A stretch of DNA of 33,226 nucleotides from Kordia jejudonensis (GCF_001005315.1 NZ_LBMG01000055.1:1-33226), one strand, 5' to 3'; positions 8,570-17,044 are shown, numbered from the stretch's first letter. Numbers and translations: made by a program. Notes: a model not told the origin generated them from the sequence alone.

Positions 8570-9079
8570 ATGAAACAGGCAGAGTTTTTAAATATCATAT
8601 TGCCGTTTAAAGATAAACTGTACCGATTGGCAAAGCGTTTGCTAGTTTCTAATGAGGAAGCTGAAGACGCAACTCAAGAAGTATTGTTGAAATTATGGTC
8701 AAAAAAAACAAAGATTGAAGCGTATAATAATGTGGAAGCTTTTGCAATGACAATGACAAAAAATTATTGTTTGGATAAATTAAAATCAAAACAAGCAAGT
8801 AATTTAAAGTTAGTGCACAGTAATTATAAAGACGAACATACGTCTTTACAAAAGGAAGTAGAATTAAAAGATAGTGTAAGCATTGTTCATCAGATTTTAG
8901 AACAATTACCAGCGCAACAAAAAATTATCATTCAGCTCAGAGATGTAGAGCAATATGATTTTGAAGAAATTGCCAAAGTAGTCAACATGAATCCGACAGC
9001 AATCAGAGTTGCATTATCGAGAGCAAGAAAGTACGTGAGAGAAGAACTTATAAAAAAACACAACTATGGAGTTAGCTAA
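8570..9079 (+). CDS. RNA polymerase ECF-type sigma factor
   Basis: Alternative sigma factor that would direct RNA polymerase to stress or envelope-response promoters. It is a 169-aa two-domain protein: region 2 (KLYRLAKRLLVSNEEAEDATQEV, about residues 16-38, then FAMTMTKNYCLDKLK) and region 4 (LEQLPAQQKIIIQLRDVEQYDFEEIAK..MNPTAIRVALSRARK, about 112-158) with its helix-turn-helix. The next gene starts 14 bases inside its 3' end, pointing to translational coupling. The leader has an ECF-like promoter, so the operon is probably self-activating. Confidence 0.93.
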   Translation: MKQAEFLNIILPFKDKLYRLAKRLLVSNEEAEDATQEVLLKLWSKKTKIEAYNNVEAFAMTMTKNYCLDKLKSKQASNLKLVHSNYKDEHTSLQKEVELKDSVSIVHQILEQLPAQQKIIIQLRDVEQYDFEEIAKVVNMNPTAIRVALSRARKYVREELIKKHNYGVS

Positions 9080-9500
9080 CATAGAAAAATTATTAGACAA
9101 GTATTTTGAAGCAACAACAACGGTTCAAGAAGAACAAGAGTTACAGTTGTATTTTTCGCAACCTAATGTGGCGCCGCATTTGCAAGAATATCAACCGATG
9201 TTTCAGCACTTTGCTAATTTACAAGGAGAACAATACACGAAAAACGTTCCATTACAACCTAGAAAAAACTATTTAAAATGGATTTCTGTAGCTGCTGTAT
9301 TTGTTTTCATGAGTGCCATTGGAATTACGTATCATCAGGATGCTCAAGATAGAGCAGCAGCAGAATTAGCGTATTTACAATTTAAAGAAAGTATGACCTT
9401 GGTTTCCCAAAGTTTCAACACAGGAGCCAGTCGCATCAATCATTTAACTGAATTTTCAGACACAACAACTAACAAAATTTTTATAACAGAAAACAATTAA
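9066..9500 (+). CDS. Putative anti-sigma membrane protein
   Basis: This 144-aa protein overlaps the sigma gene and has the usual layout of a small anti-sigma factor: a cytoplasmic N-terminal half (ANIEKLLDKYFEATTTVQEE), one transmembrane segment (about 69-87, YLKWISVAAVFVFMSAIGI) and an outer C-terminal part of about 55 residues. No zinc-binding HxxxCxxC motif is seen, so it is not a ZAS-type anti-sigma. The role is inferred from position and topology. Confidence 0.75.
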   Translation: MELANIEKLLDKYFEATTTVQEEQELQLYFSQPNVAPHLQEYQPMFQHFANLQGEQYTKNVPLQPRKNYLKWISVAAVFVFMSAIGITYHQDAQDRAAAELAYLQFKESMTLVSQSFNTGASRINHLTEFSDTTTNKIFITENN

Positions 9501-9503
9501 AAC

Positions 9504-10046
9504 ATGAGAAAGATAGTAATTTTAGTATTCTTAATGGCGTTGCCATTAGTTACATTTGGACAAAATATTTTTGAGAAATATGCAGATAACGAAGACGTAG
9601 CGTACGTTTCTATAAAACCTAGAATGTTTAAAATGCTCGCAACAATGGGACTTGATGCTGATGATCCAGAAGCAAAAGAGTTTTTAAAAATGGTCAACAG
9701 TATTACGAGCTTTAAAACAATAGCAACTAGCAATTTATCAATTGCAAACGACTTGCAAAAATGGGTTGGAAAACGTTCTAACGATTTAGAAGAGCTAATG
9801 GAAGTAAGAGAAGGCAACATGAAAATGATGTTCTATGTAAAATCGGGAAGTAGCGAAACGCAAGTAAAAGAATTATTAATGTTCATCACAGGAATGGACG
9901 AAAAAGTGAAAGTAAGATCCACAGAAATTAATACAGTTGTAGTTTCTTTAACAGGAGATATCGATTTGAATCAAATTTCGAGACTTACAAGTCAAATGGA
10001 CATTCCAGGTGGAGAACACTTAAAGAATGCGAAAAAGAAAAACTAA
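9504..10046 (+). CDS. DUF4252 family exported protein
   Basis: 180-aa protein with a cleavable signal peptide (ending near residue 19, VTFGQ) followed by the DUF4252 pattern: FEKYADNEDVAYVSIKPRMF (about 23-42), then a MKMMFYVKSGSSETQVKELLM segment (about 105-125) and VVVSLTGDIDLNQISRL near the end. Function unknown. It begins three bases after the anti-sigma-like gene, so it belongs to the ECF operon, where such proteins are common in Bacteroidota and are probably targets of the response. A strong terminator follows. Confidence 0.82.
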   Translation: MRKIVILVFLMALPLVTFGQNIFEKYADNEDVAYVSIKPRMFKMLATMGLDADDPEAKEFLKMVNSITSFKTIATSNLSIANDLQKWVGKRSNDLEELMEVREGNMKMMFYVKSGSSETQVKELLMFITGMDEKVKVRSTEINTVVVSLTGDIDLNQISRLTSQMDIPGGEHLKNAKKKN

Positions 10047-10062
10047 TAAAAGTTCCAATTTT

Positions 10063-10102
10063 AAGCGCATTAACAATTTGTATTTGTTGATGCGCTTTTT
10101 TT
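10063..10102 (+). terminator. Terminator of the ECF operon
   Basis: AAGCGCATTAACAA / TTGTTGATGCGCTT is a 14-bp stem with one G-U pair, followed by at least five T. It separates the two DUF4252 genes. Confidence 0.88.
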
Positions 10103-10109
10103 AATTTTA
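10077..10109 (+). promoter_or_regulatory. Weak candidate promoter for the second DUF4252 gene
   Basis: TTTG (10077-10080) and TAATTTTA (10102-10109, one mismatch to TAnnTTTG) are 21 bases apart. It overlaps the terminator hairpin. If used, transcription would start inside the ATCA repeat. Confidence 0.3.
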
Positions 10110-10110
10110 C

Positions 10111-10688
<578 letters not shown>

Positions 10689-10690
10689 GA

Positions 10691-10727
10691 AATTGGATAA
10701 ACGTATATTACATACATTTATCCAATT
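10691..10727. terminator. Bidirectional terminator
   Basis: AATTGGATAAA / TTTATCCAATT is a perfect 11-bp stem in a convergent gap. A and T runs on its two sides let it serve both strands. Confidence 0.75.
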
Positions 10728-10753
10728 TTATATATTCTAAAAATTATTTTTAA

Positions 10754-11296
10754 TTACCTAGAAAACAAATAAATTCCAAGAATAGCAATAAAAAAGATGA
10801 TAACGAAAAATATAATTTCGCGCATTTCTCTTTTTTTAATCGCTTCACGGTTTAAATGTTCTATTTCAACAAACTCTTTATTTGCTTGTTCGTTGTAGAT
10901 ATTTAAAAAAGAAGTTTCCAACTTTTTAATTCCTTTCATAAACTCCGCTGAGCTTACACCTTCTTTTGCTACAAAAGTACACACAAAAGTTTCATACAAA
11001 TCAAAGTTTGAAAATTCATTATTGTACTCATTAATTGACGAAAACTTATTTACATCAATTAGTGGCAATTTCAGAGAACTTTCCATGATAGTATCCAACG
11101 ATAAATGATGTAAAATCTCCTTTAGGTTATTATTCATACTACCAAAATGTACACCAGATTCGTAATTATCTTGTATATACGATTTTAGGGCTTTATTCAA
11201 AATAACCTTTTTGATTTGTAATCTTCCTGTATTTTCCTTGACAACCAAGTTCTCGTATTTTTTTGGGTTCGTTAGTTTAAAACTTAAACTATTCAT
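10754..11296 (-). CDS. Unrecognised tail-anchored protein
   Basis: I do not recognise the family. The 180-aa product has no signal peptide and one hydrophobic segment at the extreme C-terminus (about 161-178, IIFFVIIFFIAILGIYLF) ending in SR, so it looks tail-anchored with the rest in the cytoplasm. The region before the anchor is charged and helical (EIEHLNREAIKKREMRE). An exact TAnnTTTG box (TAATTTTG on the minus strand, 11321-11328) lies 24 bases upstream, between it and purB, so it probably has its own promoter. Confidence 0.65.
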   Translation of the reverse strand: MNSLSFKLTNPKKYENLVVKENTGRLQIKKVILNKALKSYIQDNYESGVHFGSMNNNLKEILHHLSLDTIMESSLKLPLIDVNKFSSINEYNNEFSNFDLYETFVCTFVAKEGVSSAEFMKGIKKLETSFLNIYNEQANKEFVEIEHLNREAIKKREMREIIFFVIIFFIAILGIYLFSR

Positions 11297-11320
11297 TCTC
11301 TACATTATTTAATAACTTAG

Positions 11321-11328
11321 CAAAATTA
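11321..11328 (-). promoter_or_regulatory. -7 box for the tail-anchored protein
   Basis: Minus-strand TAATTTTG is an exact TAnnTTTG. A TTTC 15 bases further upstream is a weak -33. The predicted leader is about 20 bases. Confidence 0.45.
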
Positions 11329-11358
11329 ACAAAAAATAATTGTGAAACTAACTTTTAT

Positions 11359-12702
11359 TTAGATTCCTGTATAATTACTTGGTTTTATGTCTTTTAATTC
11401 AGATTTAATAGCATCTGAAACGTTCAGTGTATCAATGAAAGCCGCAATTGAATGTTCCGTTATTTTTTCGTTAGTTCTAGTAAGTCCTTTTAAAGCTTCA
11501 TATGGGTTTGGATAACTTTCTCTGCGTAAAATAGTTTGAATTGCTTCTGCAACAACCGCCCAATTATCTTCTAAATCTTGCTCAAATTTTGCCGCATTTA
11601 AGAGTAATTTGTTCAATCCTTTCAAGGTAGATTGAAATCCAATAACTGTATGTCCAAACGGAACACCTACATTTCGTAACACGGTAGAATCGGTTAAATC
11701 GCGTTGCAAACGTGAAATAGGAAGCTTTGCCGCTAAGTGTGTGAAAATTGCATTGGCAATTCCTAAATTTCCTTCACTATTTTCAAAATCAATCGGATTT
11801 ACTTTGTGTGGCATTGCAGACGAACCAACTTCTCCAGCTTTGATTTTTTGTTTAAAATAATCCATGGAAATGTACGTCCAGAAATCTCTATCCAAATCAA
11901 TTAAAATAGTATTAATTCGCTTCAAACCATCAAAAATTCCAGCGACATGATCGTAATGTTCTATCTGTGTTGTTGGAAATGAATGGTGTAACCCTAAAAT
12001 TCGTTCTACAAAATCATTTCCGAATGCTTTCCAATCAATAGTTGGATATGCAACGCTATGCGCGTTAAAGTTTCCGGTAGCACCACCAAATTTTGCAGCG
12101 TGTGGAATGTCTGAAATAGACGCTACTTGTGCTTCTATTCGTGTTATGAATACTTCAATTTCTTTTCCTAAACGTGTTGGCGACGCAGGTTGTCCGTGCG
12201 TTCTTGCCAACATTGGAATGTCTGACCATTCAGTTGCTAATTCCTTTAACTTTTCCAAAACATGTATCAATTCTGGTAAATACACTTGTTGTAAAGCTTC
12301 TTTTATAGAAAGCGGAATTGCAGTATTATTGATATCTTGCGACGTTAATCCGAAGTGAATAAACTCTTTGTATTGTGAAATTTTGAGCATGTCAAATTTC
12401 TCTTTAATGAAATATTCAACTGCTTTTACATCATGATTGGTTACTTTTTCAATCTCTTTAATCGCCTGTGCATCTTCTGTAGAAAAATCTTCATAAATAC
12501 TGCGCAGATCGTCAAATAATGAAGCATCAAAATTGTCCAATTGCGGTAATGGAATATTGCACAAAGCAATAAAATATTCGATTTCTACCAACATACGATA
12601 TTTTATAAGTGATTCTTCACTAAAATAGTTGGCCAAAGCGATGGTTTTGTTACGATATCTTCCATCGATAGGAGAAATAGCATTAAGCGTAGTAAGCGTC
12701 AT
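11359..12702 (-). CDS. purB: Adenylosuccinate lyase
   Basis: Cytosolic enzyme of purine synthesis that releases fumarate from SAICAR and from adenylosuccinate. It belongs to the fumarase/aspartase superfamily, and the signature SSAMPHKVNP is at about residues 293-302. It also has LARTHGQPASPTRLGKE (about 155-171) and TSQDINNTA (about 120). At 447 aa, with the PHKVNPIDFENSEGN form, it fits the E. coli-like PurB group. It has its own -7 box 27 bases upstream, and the helical-repeat gene lies upstream on the same strand. Confidence 0.97.
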   Translation of the reverse strand: MTLTTLNAISPIDGRYRNKTIALANYFSEESLIKYRMLVEIEYFIALCNIPLPQLDNFDASLFDDLRSIYEDFSTEDAQAIKEIEKVTNHDVKAVEYFIKEKFDMLKISQYKEFIHFGLTSQDINNTAIPLSIKEALQQVYLPELIHVLEKLKELATEWSDIPMLARTHGQPASPTRLGKEIEVFITRIEAQVASISDIPHAAKFGGATGNFNAHSVAYPTIDWKAFGNDFVERILGLHHSFPTTQIEHYDHVAGIFDGLKRINTILIDLDRDFWTYISMDYFKQKIKAGEVGSSAMPHKVNPIDFENSEGNLGIANAIFTHLAAKLPISRLQRDLTDSTVLRNVGVPFGHTVIGFQSTLKGLNKLLLNAAKFEQDLEDNWAVVAEAIQTILRRESYPNPYEALKGLTRTNEKITEHSIAAFIDTLNVSDAIKSELKDIKPSNYTGI

Positions 12703-12729
12703 TGTCGTTGTATTGTTGTGTTAAGCTGA

Positions 12730-12737
12730 CAAATATA
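12730..12737 (-). promoter_or_regulatory. -7 box of purB
   Basis: Minus-strand TATATTTG is an exact TAnnTTTG, 27 bases before the purB start. The -33 is weak (TTTC at 12753-12756). No PurR-like operator was seen. Confidence 0.5.
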
Positions 12738-12785
12738 CTTGTTCCTTGTTATGAAATAAAATTTATTGTATTACATTTTAGTTAC

Positions 12786-13355
12786 TTAGCGTAGTTTTTT
12801 AATACGTTTTATTAAATCGCGTGCTCTTGCTTTAAAAGCAGCACTTTGAGAAACATAATCACGTTCTAAAATGAGAAGTAATTCTTCATGAATCCAATCA
12901 AATTCTTTTCCTAGTAAAAACAATGAACGCATGGAATAGGCTTTTACGGCTACTTTCTGATCGCTAATCATCCAATCAAAACAAGCTTCTGTAATTTTTT
13001 CACGATGAGAAACAGTCAATTTTTCTTTTGTTTCATTTGGTAATTTATGATAGTAGGCTTCAATTAAATATTCGGCGACTTTTGCCATCGGGCGAACTGC
13101 TGGATCCAAATGAACCGTTTGCATTTTTTCAATATATACATTTAAATGTGGAAGAATGGCGTCTAAACGTTCTCTAGCAACAAATTCAAATAGCCAAGCG
13201 GCTCTCGCAGAAATTTTATCGTCAACCATAAACACAACGTCAAGCAAGGTTGGAAGCAATTCAGGATTGTTTAAAACAATGGTTGCATAGTAGTTTCGCT
13301 TTTCGCGCGAATGATTCACATAATTTAATTCTGAATAAAGTTGTTCAAACGTCAT
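12786..13355 (-). CDS. HEAT-like helical-repeat protein
   Basis: 189-aa all-helical protein without signal peptide or membrane segment. Repeated helix pairs such as LPTLLDVVFMVDDKISARAAWLFEFVA.. and KVAVKAYSMRSLFLLGKEF resemble HEAT/ARM-type repeats, so a protein-binding scaffold is likely. The C-terminus is basic (RARDLIKRIKKLR). It lies 83 bases upstream of purB on the same strand; related proteins next to purB are sometimes labelled adenylosuccinate lyase by transfer of the neighbour's name, but no lyase motif is present. Exact function unknown. Confidence 0.7.
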   Translation of the reverse strand: MTFEQLYSELNYVNHSREKRNYYATIVLNNPELLPTLLDVVFMVDDKISARAAWLFEFVARERLDAILPHLNVYIEKMQTVHLDPAVRPMAKVAEYLIEAYYHKLPNETKEKLTVSHREKITEACFDWMISDQKVAVKAYSMRSLFLLGKEFDWIHEELLLILERDYVSQSAAFKARARDLIKRIKKLR

Positions 13356-13390
13356 TGTTTTTATAATTTAGACTGCTTAAAAATAACAAA

Positions 13391-13867
13391 ATGAAGATAC
13401 TTAAAAAAATAGCAGTTTTAGCACTAATTGCATTGATAATTTTACAATTTTTTGGACCTGAAAAAAATGTAGGCGATGTTGCTGATTTGCAACCTTTTTT
13501 AACCGAAACAAATCCGTCAGCTTCTGTGCAACAAACACTAAAAGCAGCTTGCTACGACTGTCATTCGAGTAATACAGAATATCCTTGGTATAGCAATATA
13601 GAGCCAATTTCATATTGGATGGATGGACACGTACAACACGGAAAAGATGAACTAAATTTTTCTGAATGGAGTACATATTCTGTGAAACGAAAAGATCATA
13701 AGTTAGAAGAAATTATTGAAGAAGTTGAAGAAGGACATATGCCAATTTCTTCCTATACTTGGACGCATGGCGACGCAACACTTACAGCAGCACAAATTAA
13801 AGAATTAGCCGATTGGGTTACGGATGCAAGAACTGTTTTGTCAATAGGAGTGGAGAAAGGGCAGTAG
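13391..13867 (+). CDS. Haem-binding domain protein (Haem_bd family)
   Basis: 158-aa protein with an N-terminal hydrophobic anchor or signal (about 5-20, KKIAVLALIALIILQF) and one c-type haem site CYDCH (residues 54-58), followed by SSNTEYPWYSNIEPISYWM, the Haem_bd (PF14376) pattern. A probable distal Met lies in EEGHMPISSY (about 114-123). It should act in the periplasm, perhaps in electron transfer; the partner is not evident. It is divergent from the helical-repeat gene (35-base gap), and a repeat-rich convergent gap follows. Confidence 0.85.
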   Translation: MKILKKIAVLALIALIILQFFGPEKNVGDVADLQPFLTETNPSASVQQTLKAACYDCHSSNTEYPWYSNIEPISYWMDGHVQHGKDELNFSEWSTYSVKRKDHKLEEIIEEVEEGHMPISSYTWTHGDATLTAAQIKELADWVTDARTVLSIGVEKGQ

Positions 13868-13878
13868 TTGGAGAATAA

Positions 13879-14091
13879 TTTAGTATTGAGAAGTTAGAAG
13901 TTAGTATTGAGAAATGAGAATTGAGTGTTGAGAAGTGAGTAGTTTTAGTACCAAATCAACGAACAACAATCAACAACAAATAAAAACCTCGTCATAATAG
14001 CGTTGCAATGTCAATTCGAGCGCAGTCGAGAATCTTTGTTAGTTTTTTAGTATTGAGAAGTTAGAAATTTAGTATCAAATCAACGAACAAC
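13879..14091. repeat. Direct repeats around a small palindrome
   Basis: The unit TTTAGTATTGAGAAGTTAGAA (13879-13899 and 14046-14066) and a second unit TTTAGTANCAAATCAACGAACAAC (13943-13967 and 14068-14091) each occur twice. Between the copies, at 14009-14034, lies a short TTCGAgcgcagTCGAGAATC palindrome. The gap lies between convergent genes and holds no other gene. Confidence 0.7.
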
Positions 14092-14111
14092 GAACAACAA
14101 ACAACCAACCT

Positions 14112-14798
14112 CTAAAGTAACTCCGCTACAACTTTTGGAACGCCCACGGAGCCTTTTTCTGCAACAACGGTTAAATCTCGATGGTAACTATTCGGTATTG
14201 CAGGTTTTGGATCAATAAAGTATACTTTGGTATGTTGAGGTACATAATCTATTAGGCTTGCCGCTGGATAGACTTGCATAGAAGTTCCGATAATAAGTAA
14301 AATATCTGCCGTATTGCATTCTTCTACAGCAGTTGGAATCATGGGAACATCTTCGCCAAACCAAACAATATGCGGACGCAATTGCGAACCGCGTTTGCAT
14401 AAGTCGCCAATTTTAATATCATCATGGCAGTCATACGTTTTGTACGGATACTGTACACCTCTCATTTTTGACAATTCTCCATGCAAATGGATGATGTTAG
14501 CACTTCCAGCACGTTCGTGTAAATTGTCTACATTTTGTGTAATAATGACAACTTCATACTTTTCCTCTAGCTTTACCAATGCTTTGTGTCCTTTGTTTGG
14601 ATGTACTTCTTTTAACTGTCTGCGTCGTTGATTGTAAAAATCGAGCACTAACGCAGGATTTTTTTCAAAACCTATTGGCGAAGCAACTTCCATAATATCA
14701 TGTCCTTCCCAAAGTCCGTCGGCATCTCGAAATGTTTTGATACCGCTTTCGGCACTGATGCCAGCGCCCGTTAATACGACTACTTTTTTTCTTTCCAT
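14112..14798 (-). CDS. cobB: Sirtuin, NAD-dependent protein deacylase (CobB/SIRT5-like)
   Basis: Removes acyl groups from lysines using NAD+. Motifs: GAGISAESGI (11-20), TFRDADGLW (22-30), TQNVDNLHERAGS (87-99), the catalytic His in LHGELS (His106) and GTSMQVYPAASL. Tyr55 and Arg58 in DFYNQRRR match the Tyr-x-x-Arg pair of class III sirtuins, which prefer succinyl, malonyl or other acidic acyl groups. Only two cysteines, Cys124 and Cys134, are seen where the zinc site normally has four; the first pair seems absent. At 228 aa it is normal bacterial length. Its start overlaps the end of the TPR gene by 19 bases, so the two are probably one operon. Confidence 0.93.
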   Translation of the reverse strand: MERKKVVVLTGAGISAESGIKTFRDADGLWEGHDIMEVASPIGFEKNPALVLDFYNQRRRQLKEVHPNKGHKALVKLEEKYEVVIITQNVDNLHERAGSANIIHLHGELSKMRGVQYPYKTYDCHDDIKIGDLCKRGSQLRPHIVWFGEDVPMIPTAVEECNTADILLIIGTSMQVYPAASLIDYVPQHTKVYFIDPKPAIPNSYHRDLTVVAEKGSVGVPKVVAELL

Positions 14799-15976
14799 GT
14801 GGTGTAAATTTCTGATGTAGGTATGTATTTCAATTCATTGGCTGTATCATCAATGAACGTAATTAAATCTTGTTTTGTGTAATATTCCTTGGTGATAAAA
14901 TCGTTTAACATGTCTATGCAGGCTTCCATCATTTGTGCTTCATCATACATGTATAATAAATTCATTCGAGCAGCTTCAAACTCAGGATATTCTATCATGA
15001 TCGCTTTGTATGCTTTTTCTGCAGCTTCGTAATCGTTGAATTCCCAAGCTAAATTTCCACGTATATATTCAACAAAAGTATCACTTGTGGCCATTTTTAA
15101 AGCATCCAAAGAAGCCATCGTCGTATTGTAATCTTTTAACATTACATAATAATCTACCGCCATTAATTGTGTTGAAGGATCTTCTGGAAATTTCTTTAAC
15201 AATTCGTCAATTGCTTCCATATAATATATTTCGTTAATGGCAGAAGCAACTTGGATTTTCATGATGTAAATTACTTTTTGATCTTTAATATCGCCTTCCA
15301 AATTGGACAATAAAGCATACGCTTCTTTGTATTTTTCTTGAGCAATTAGTTTTTGGTAATCATGAAAAAATAAAATGCTATTCGATCTATTTTCTTCCAG
15401 ATTGATGTCATCAACATACGTCCTTGGCAAATTAATCATATACAATTGCTTTACCGTATCGCTTAAATATTCTCCTGTGGTATAAATATAAATATCTTCA
15501 ATTTTGAATACTTCATTGGTATAATTTAACTGATAATCGTGATAATTTAATCCATCTTCATCAGAATAGGCTCTGAATAACAAATGATACTTACGTTGGA
15601 GTTCATCGTAATAATAATTGACAACATCATACGAAGCGTCATTTTTTATACTTTTGACAATATTTAAAGGGAAAATATCAAACTTCCCTAGAAAACCCAC
15701 TTTGAAAGCTTCATTAAAAACTTGAACTTCTTCTTTTTTAAGTGATTCTTCATCGTTTAGAATAACTTTATTTGCAAAAGCATCTCCATCAAAATTCTCC
15801 ATAAAAAATGTAGTGTCAAGTTCATACAGAGATGTTTGTAGAAGATCGGCAAATGCAATTACTTTTGAGTCATTAATGGTATCATTTACAGCAAAATTTG
15901 AGCTCGGTTCATGCGAATTTTGTGAAAATGAAGTTGACATGCAAAGTATGAGAAACAATAATGCAATGTGTTTCAT
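14780..15976 (-). CDS. Exported TPR-like repeat protein
   Basis: 398-aa protein with a signal peptide (cleavage near residue 19, TSFSQ). The second half consists of degenerate TPR-type helix pairs (YKEAYALLSNLEGD, AWEFNDYEAAEKAYKAIMIEYPEFEAARM near 310-340). A mixed N-terminal domain of about 170 residues precedes it and is not recognised. Likely periplasmic and protein-binding. It overlaps the sirtuin gene downstream and is divergent from trmH across about 100 bases. Confidence 0.75.
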   Translation of the reverse strand: MKHIALLFLILCMSTSFSQNSHEPSSNFAVNDTINDSKVIAFADLLQTSLYELDTTFFMENFDGDAFANKVILNDEESLKKEEVQVFNEAFKVGFLGKFDIFPLNIVKSIKNDASYDVVNYYYDELQRKYHLLFRAYSDEDGLNYHDYQLNYTNEVFKIEDIYIYTTGEYLSDTVKQLYMINLPRTYVDDINLEENRSNSILFFHDYQKLIAQEKYKEAYALLSNLEGDIKDQKVIYIMKIQVASAINEIYYMEAIDELLKKFPEDPSTQLMAVDYYVMLKDYNTTMASLDALKMATSDTFVEYIRGNLAWEFNDYEAAEKAYKAIMIEYPEFEAARMNLLYMYDEAQMMEACIDMLNDFITKEYYTKQDLITFIDDTANELKYIPTSEIYTTWKEKK

Positions 15977-16042
15977 TTGGTAACAATTTTTTAAAGGTTA
16001 AAGTAGTGATTTTACTCAGATTTCTCAAATGTTTTATACTAT

Positions 16043-16073
16043 TTTGCTCGAATATCTTTTTATGATAGTTTTG
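16043..16073 (+). promoter_or_regulatory. Promoter of trmH, probably leaderless
   Basis: TTTG (16043-16046), 19 bases, then TAGTTTTG (16066-16073) is a full match to the Bacteroidota -33/-7 promoter. Only four bases separate it from the ATG at 16078, so the transcript probably starts at or next to the start codon. Confidence 0.65.
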
Positions 16074-16077
16074 CAAT

Positions 16078-16737
16078 ATGATTGATAAAGATTTGTTGGA
16101 GCATCTGGAAGGATATCTTACCGAGCGCAGAAGAGGTTTGTTTACAAAAGTATTGGCACAACGTACACGTCATTTTACAGTTGCCGTAGAAGATGTGTAT
16201 CAATTGCACAATACCAGTGCGGTAATGCGCAGTTGTGATGTTTTTGGTTTGCAAGATATACATGTTGTAGAAGCACGATTGGGTAAAAAAATGGACAGAG
16301 AAATTGCCATGGGCGCACAAAAGTGGGTTGATATTCATCGGTATAATGAAACGCAACAATGTATTGATACCTTAAAAAGTCAAGGATATCGGATCATTGC
16401 GACAACTCCACATGAAGATTCTCAATACATACAGGATTTTGATATTACTCAGAAAGCCGCATTCTTTTTTGGCAAAGAAACAGAAGGTTTAAGTGAGGAA
16501 GTATTAGCGCAAGCAGATGAATTTTTGAAAATTCCAATGGTCGGATTTACAGAAAGTTTGAATATTTCTGTTTCGGCGGCAATTACCATTCAACATGTGA
16601 CAAATTTGTTGCGAAATTCAGAAATTAAGTGGCAATTTACGGAAGAAGAGAATTTAGAAAAACGATTTGATTGGTGTAAAAAAACCATCAAAAGTATCGA
16701 TGATATTTTAAAACGTTATCATGAGTTACATTATTGA
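16078..16737 (+). CDS. trmH: TrmH-family tRNA/rRNA 2'-O-methyltransferase
   Basis: SpoU/TrmH-class SPOUT enzyme, most likely the tRNA Gm18 ribose methyltransferase using S-adenosylmethionine. Motif 1 is HNTSAVMRSCDVFGL (about 43-57), motif 2 FFGKETEGLSEEVL (about 136-149) and motif 3 IPMVGFTESLNISVSAAI (about 158-175), which together make the trefoil-knot SAM site. The 219-aa length and N-terminal YLTERRRGLFTKVLAQRTRH fit TrmH rather than the longer RlmB. The start is fixed by the strong promoter directly in front and by the lack of an upstream alternative. Confidence 0.92.
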   Translation: MIDKDLLEHLEGYLTERRRGLFTKVLAQRTRHFTVAVEDVYQLHNTSAVMRSCDVFGLQDIHVVEARLGKKMDREIAMGAQKWVDIHRYNETQQCIDTLKSQGYRIIATTPHEDSQYIQDFDITQKAAFFFGKETEGLSEEVLAQADEFLKIPMVGFTESLNISVSAAITIQHVTNLLRNSEIKWQFTEEENLEKRFDWCKKTIKSIDDILKRYHELHY

Positions 16738-16783
16738 TAACAAATGATTTGTAATCTTAATTAATAACTTTACACACTTCTAA

Positions 16784-16897
16784 TTAGGACGTAATTAGTG
16801 CTTCAATTATGAAAAATACAGCCACTAATGAAGTAACTACAGTTGCGATAATAATGCTCAACGTAATGAAACGATCTTTTTTACTTAAATAAGTCAT
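16784..16897 (-). CDS. Possible 37-aa single-span membrane protein
   Basis: A short frame of 37 codons starting MTYLSKKDRFITL, followed by a hydrophobic span (about 13-35, LSIIIATVVTSLVAVFFIIEAL). Positive N-terminal residues before the span would place the N-terminus inside. The gap between trmH and the DUF1801 gene otherwise has no gene. There is no recognisable family and no clear promoter; chance is possible in AT-rich DNA. Confidence 0.4.
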   Translation of the reverse strand: MTYLSKKDRFITLSIIIATVVTSLVAVFFIIEALITS

Positions 16898-17044
16898 GAT
16901 TAATATGGTTGATTGATCAAAACAACTAAAAATAATCGCAACAATTGCATGTCTGATTGTTTCAATTTTACAATTAGATGTGTGTCAATAAAGATCGGAT
17001 TAATTGCACTTTTTGAAAGAAAAATCTTTATTTGTAAAAGTTGG

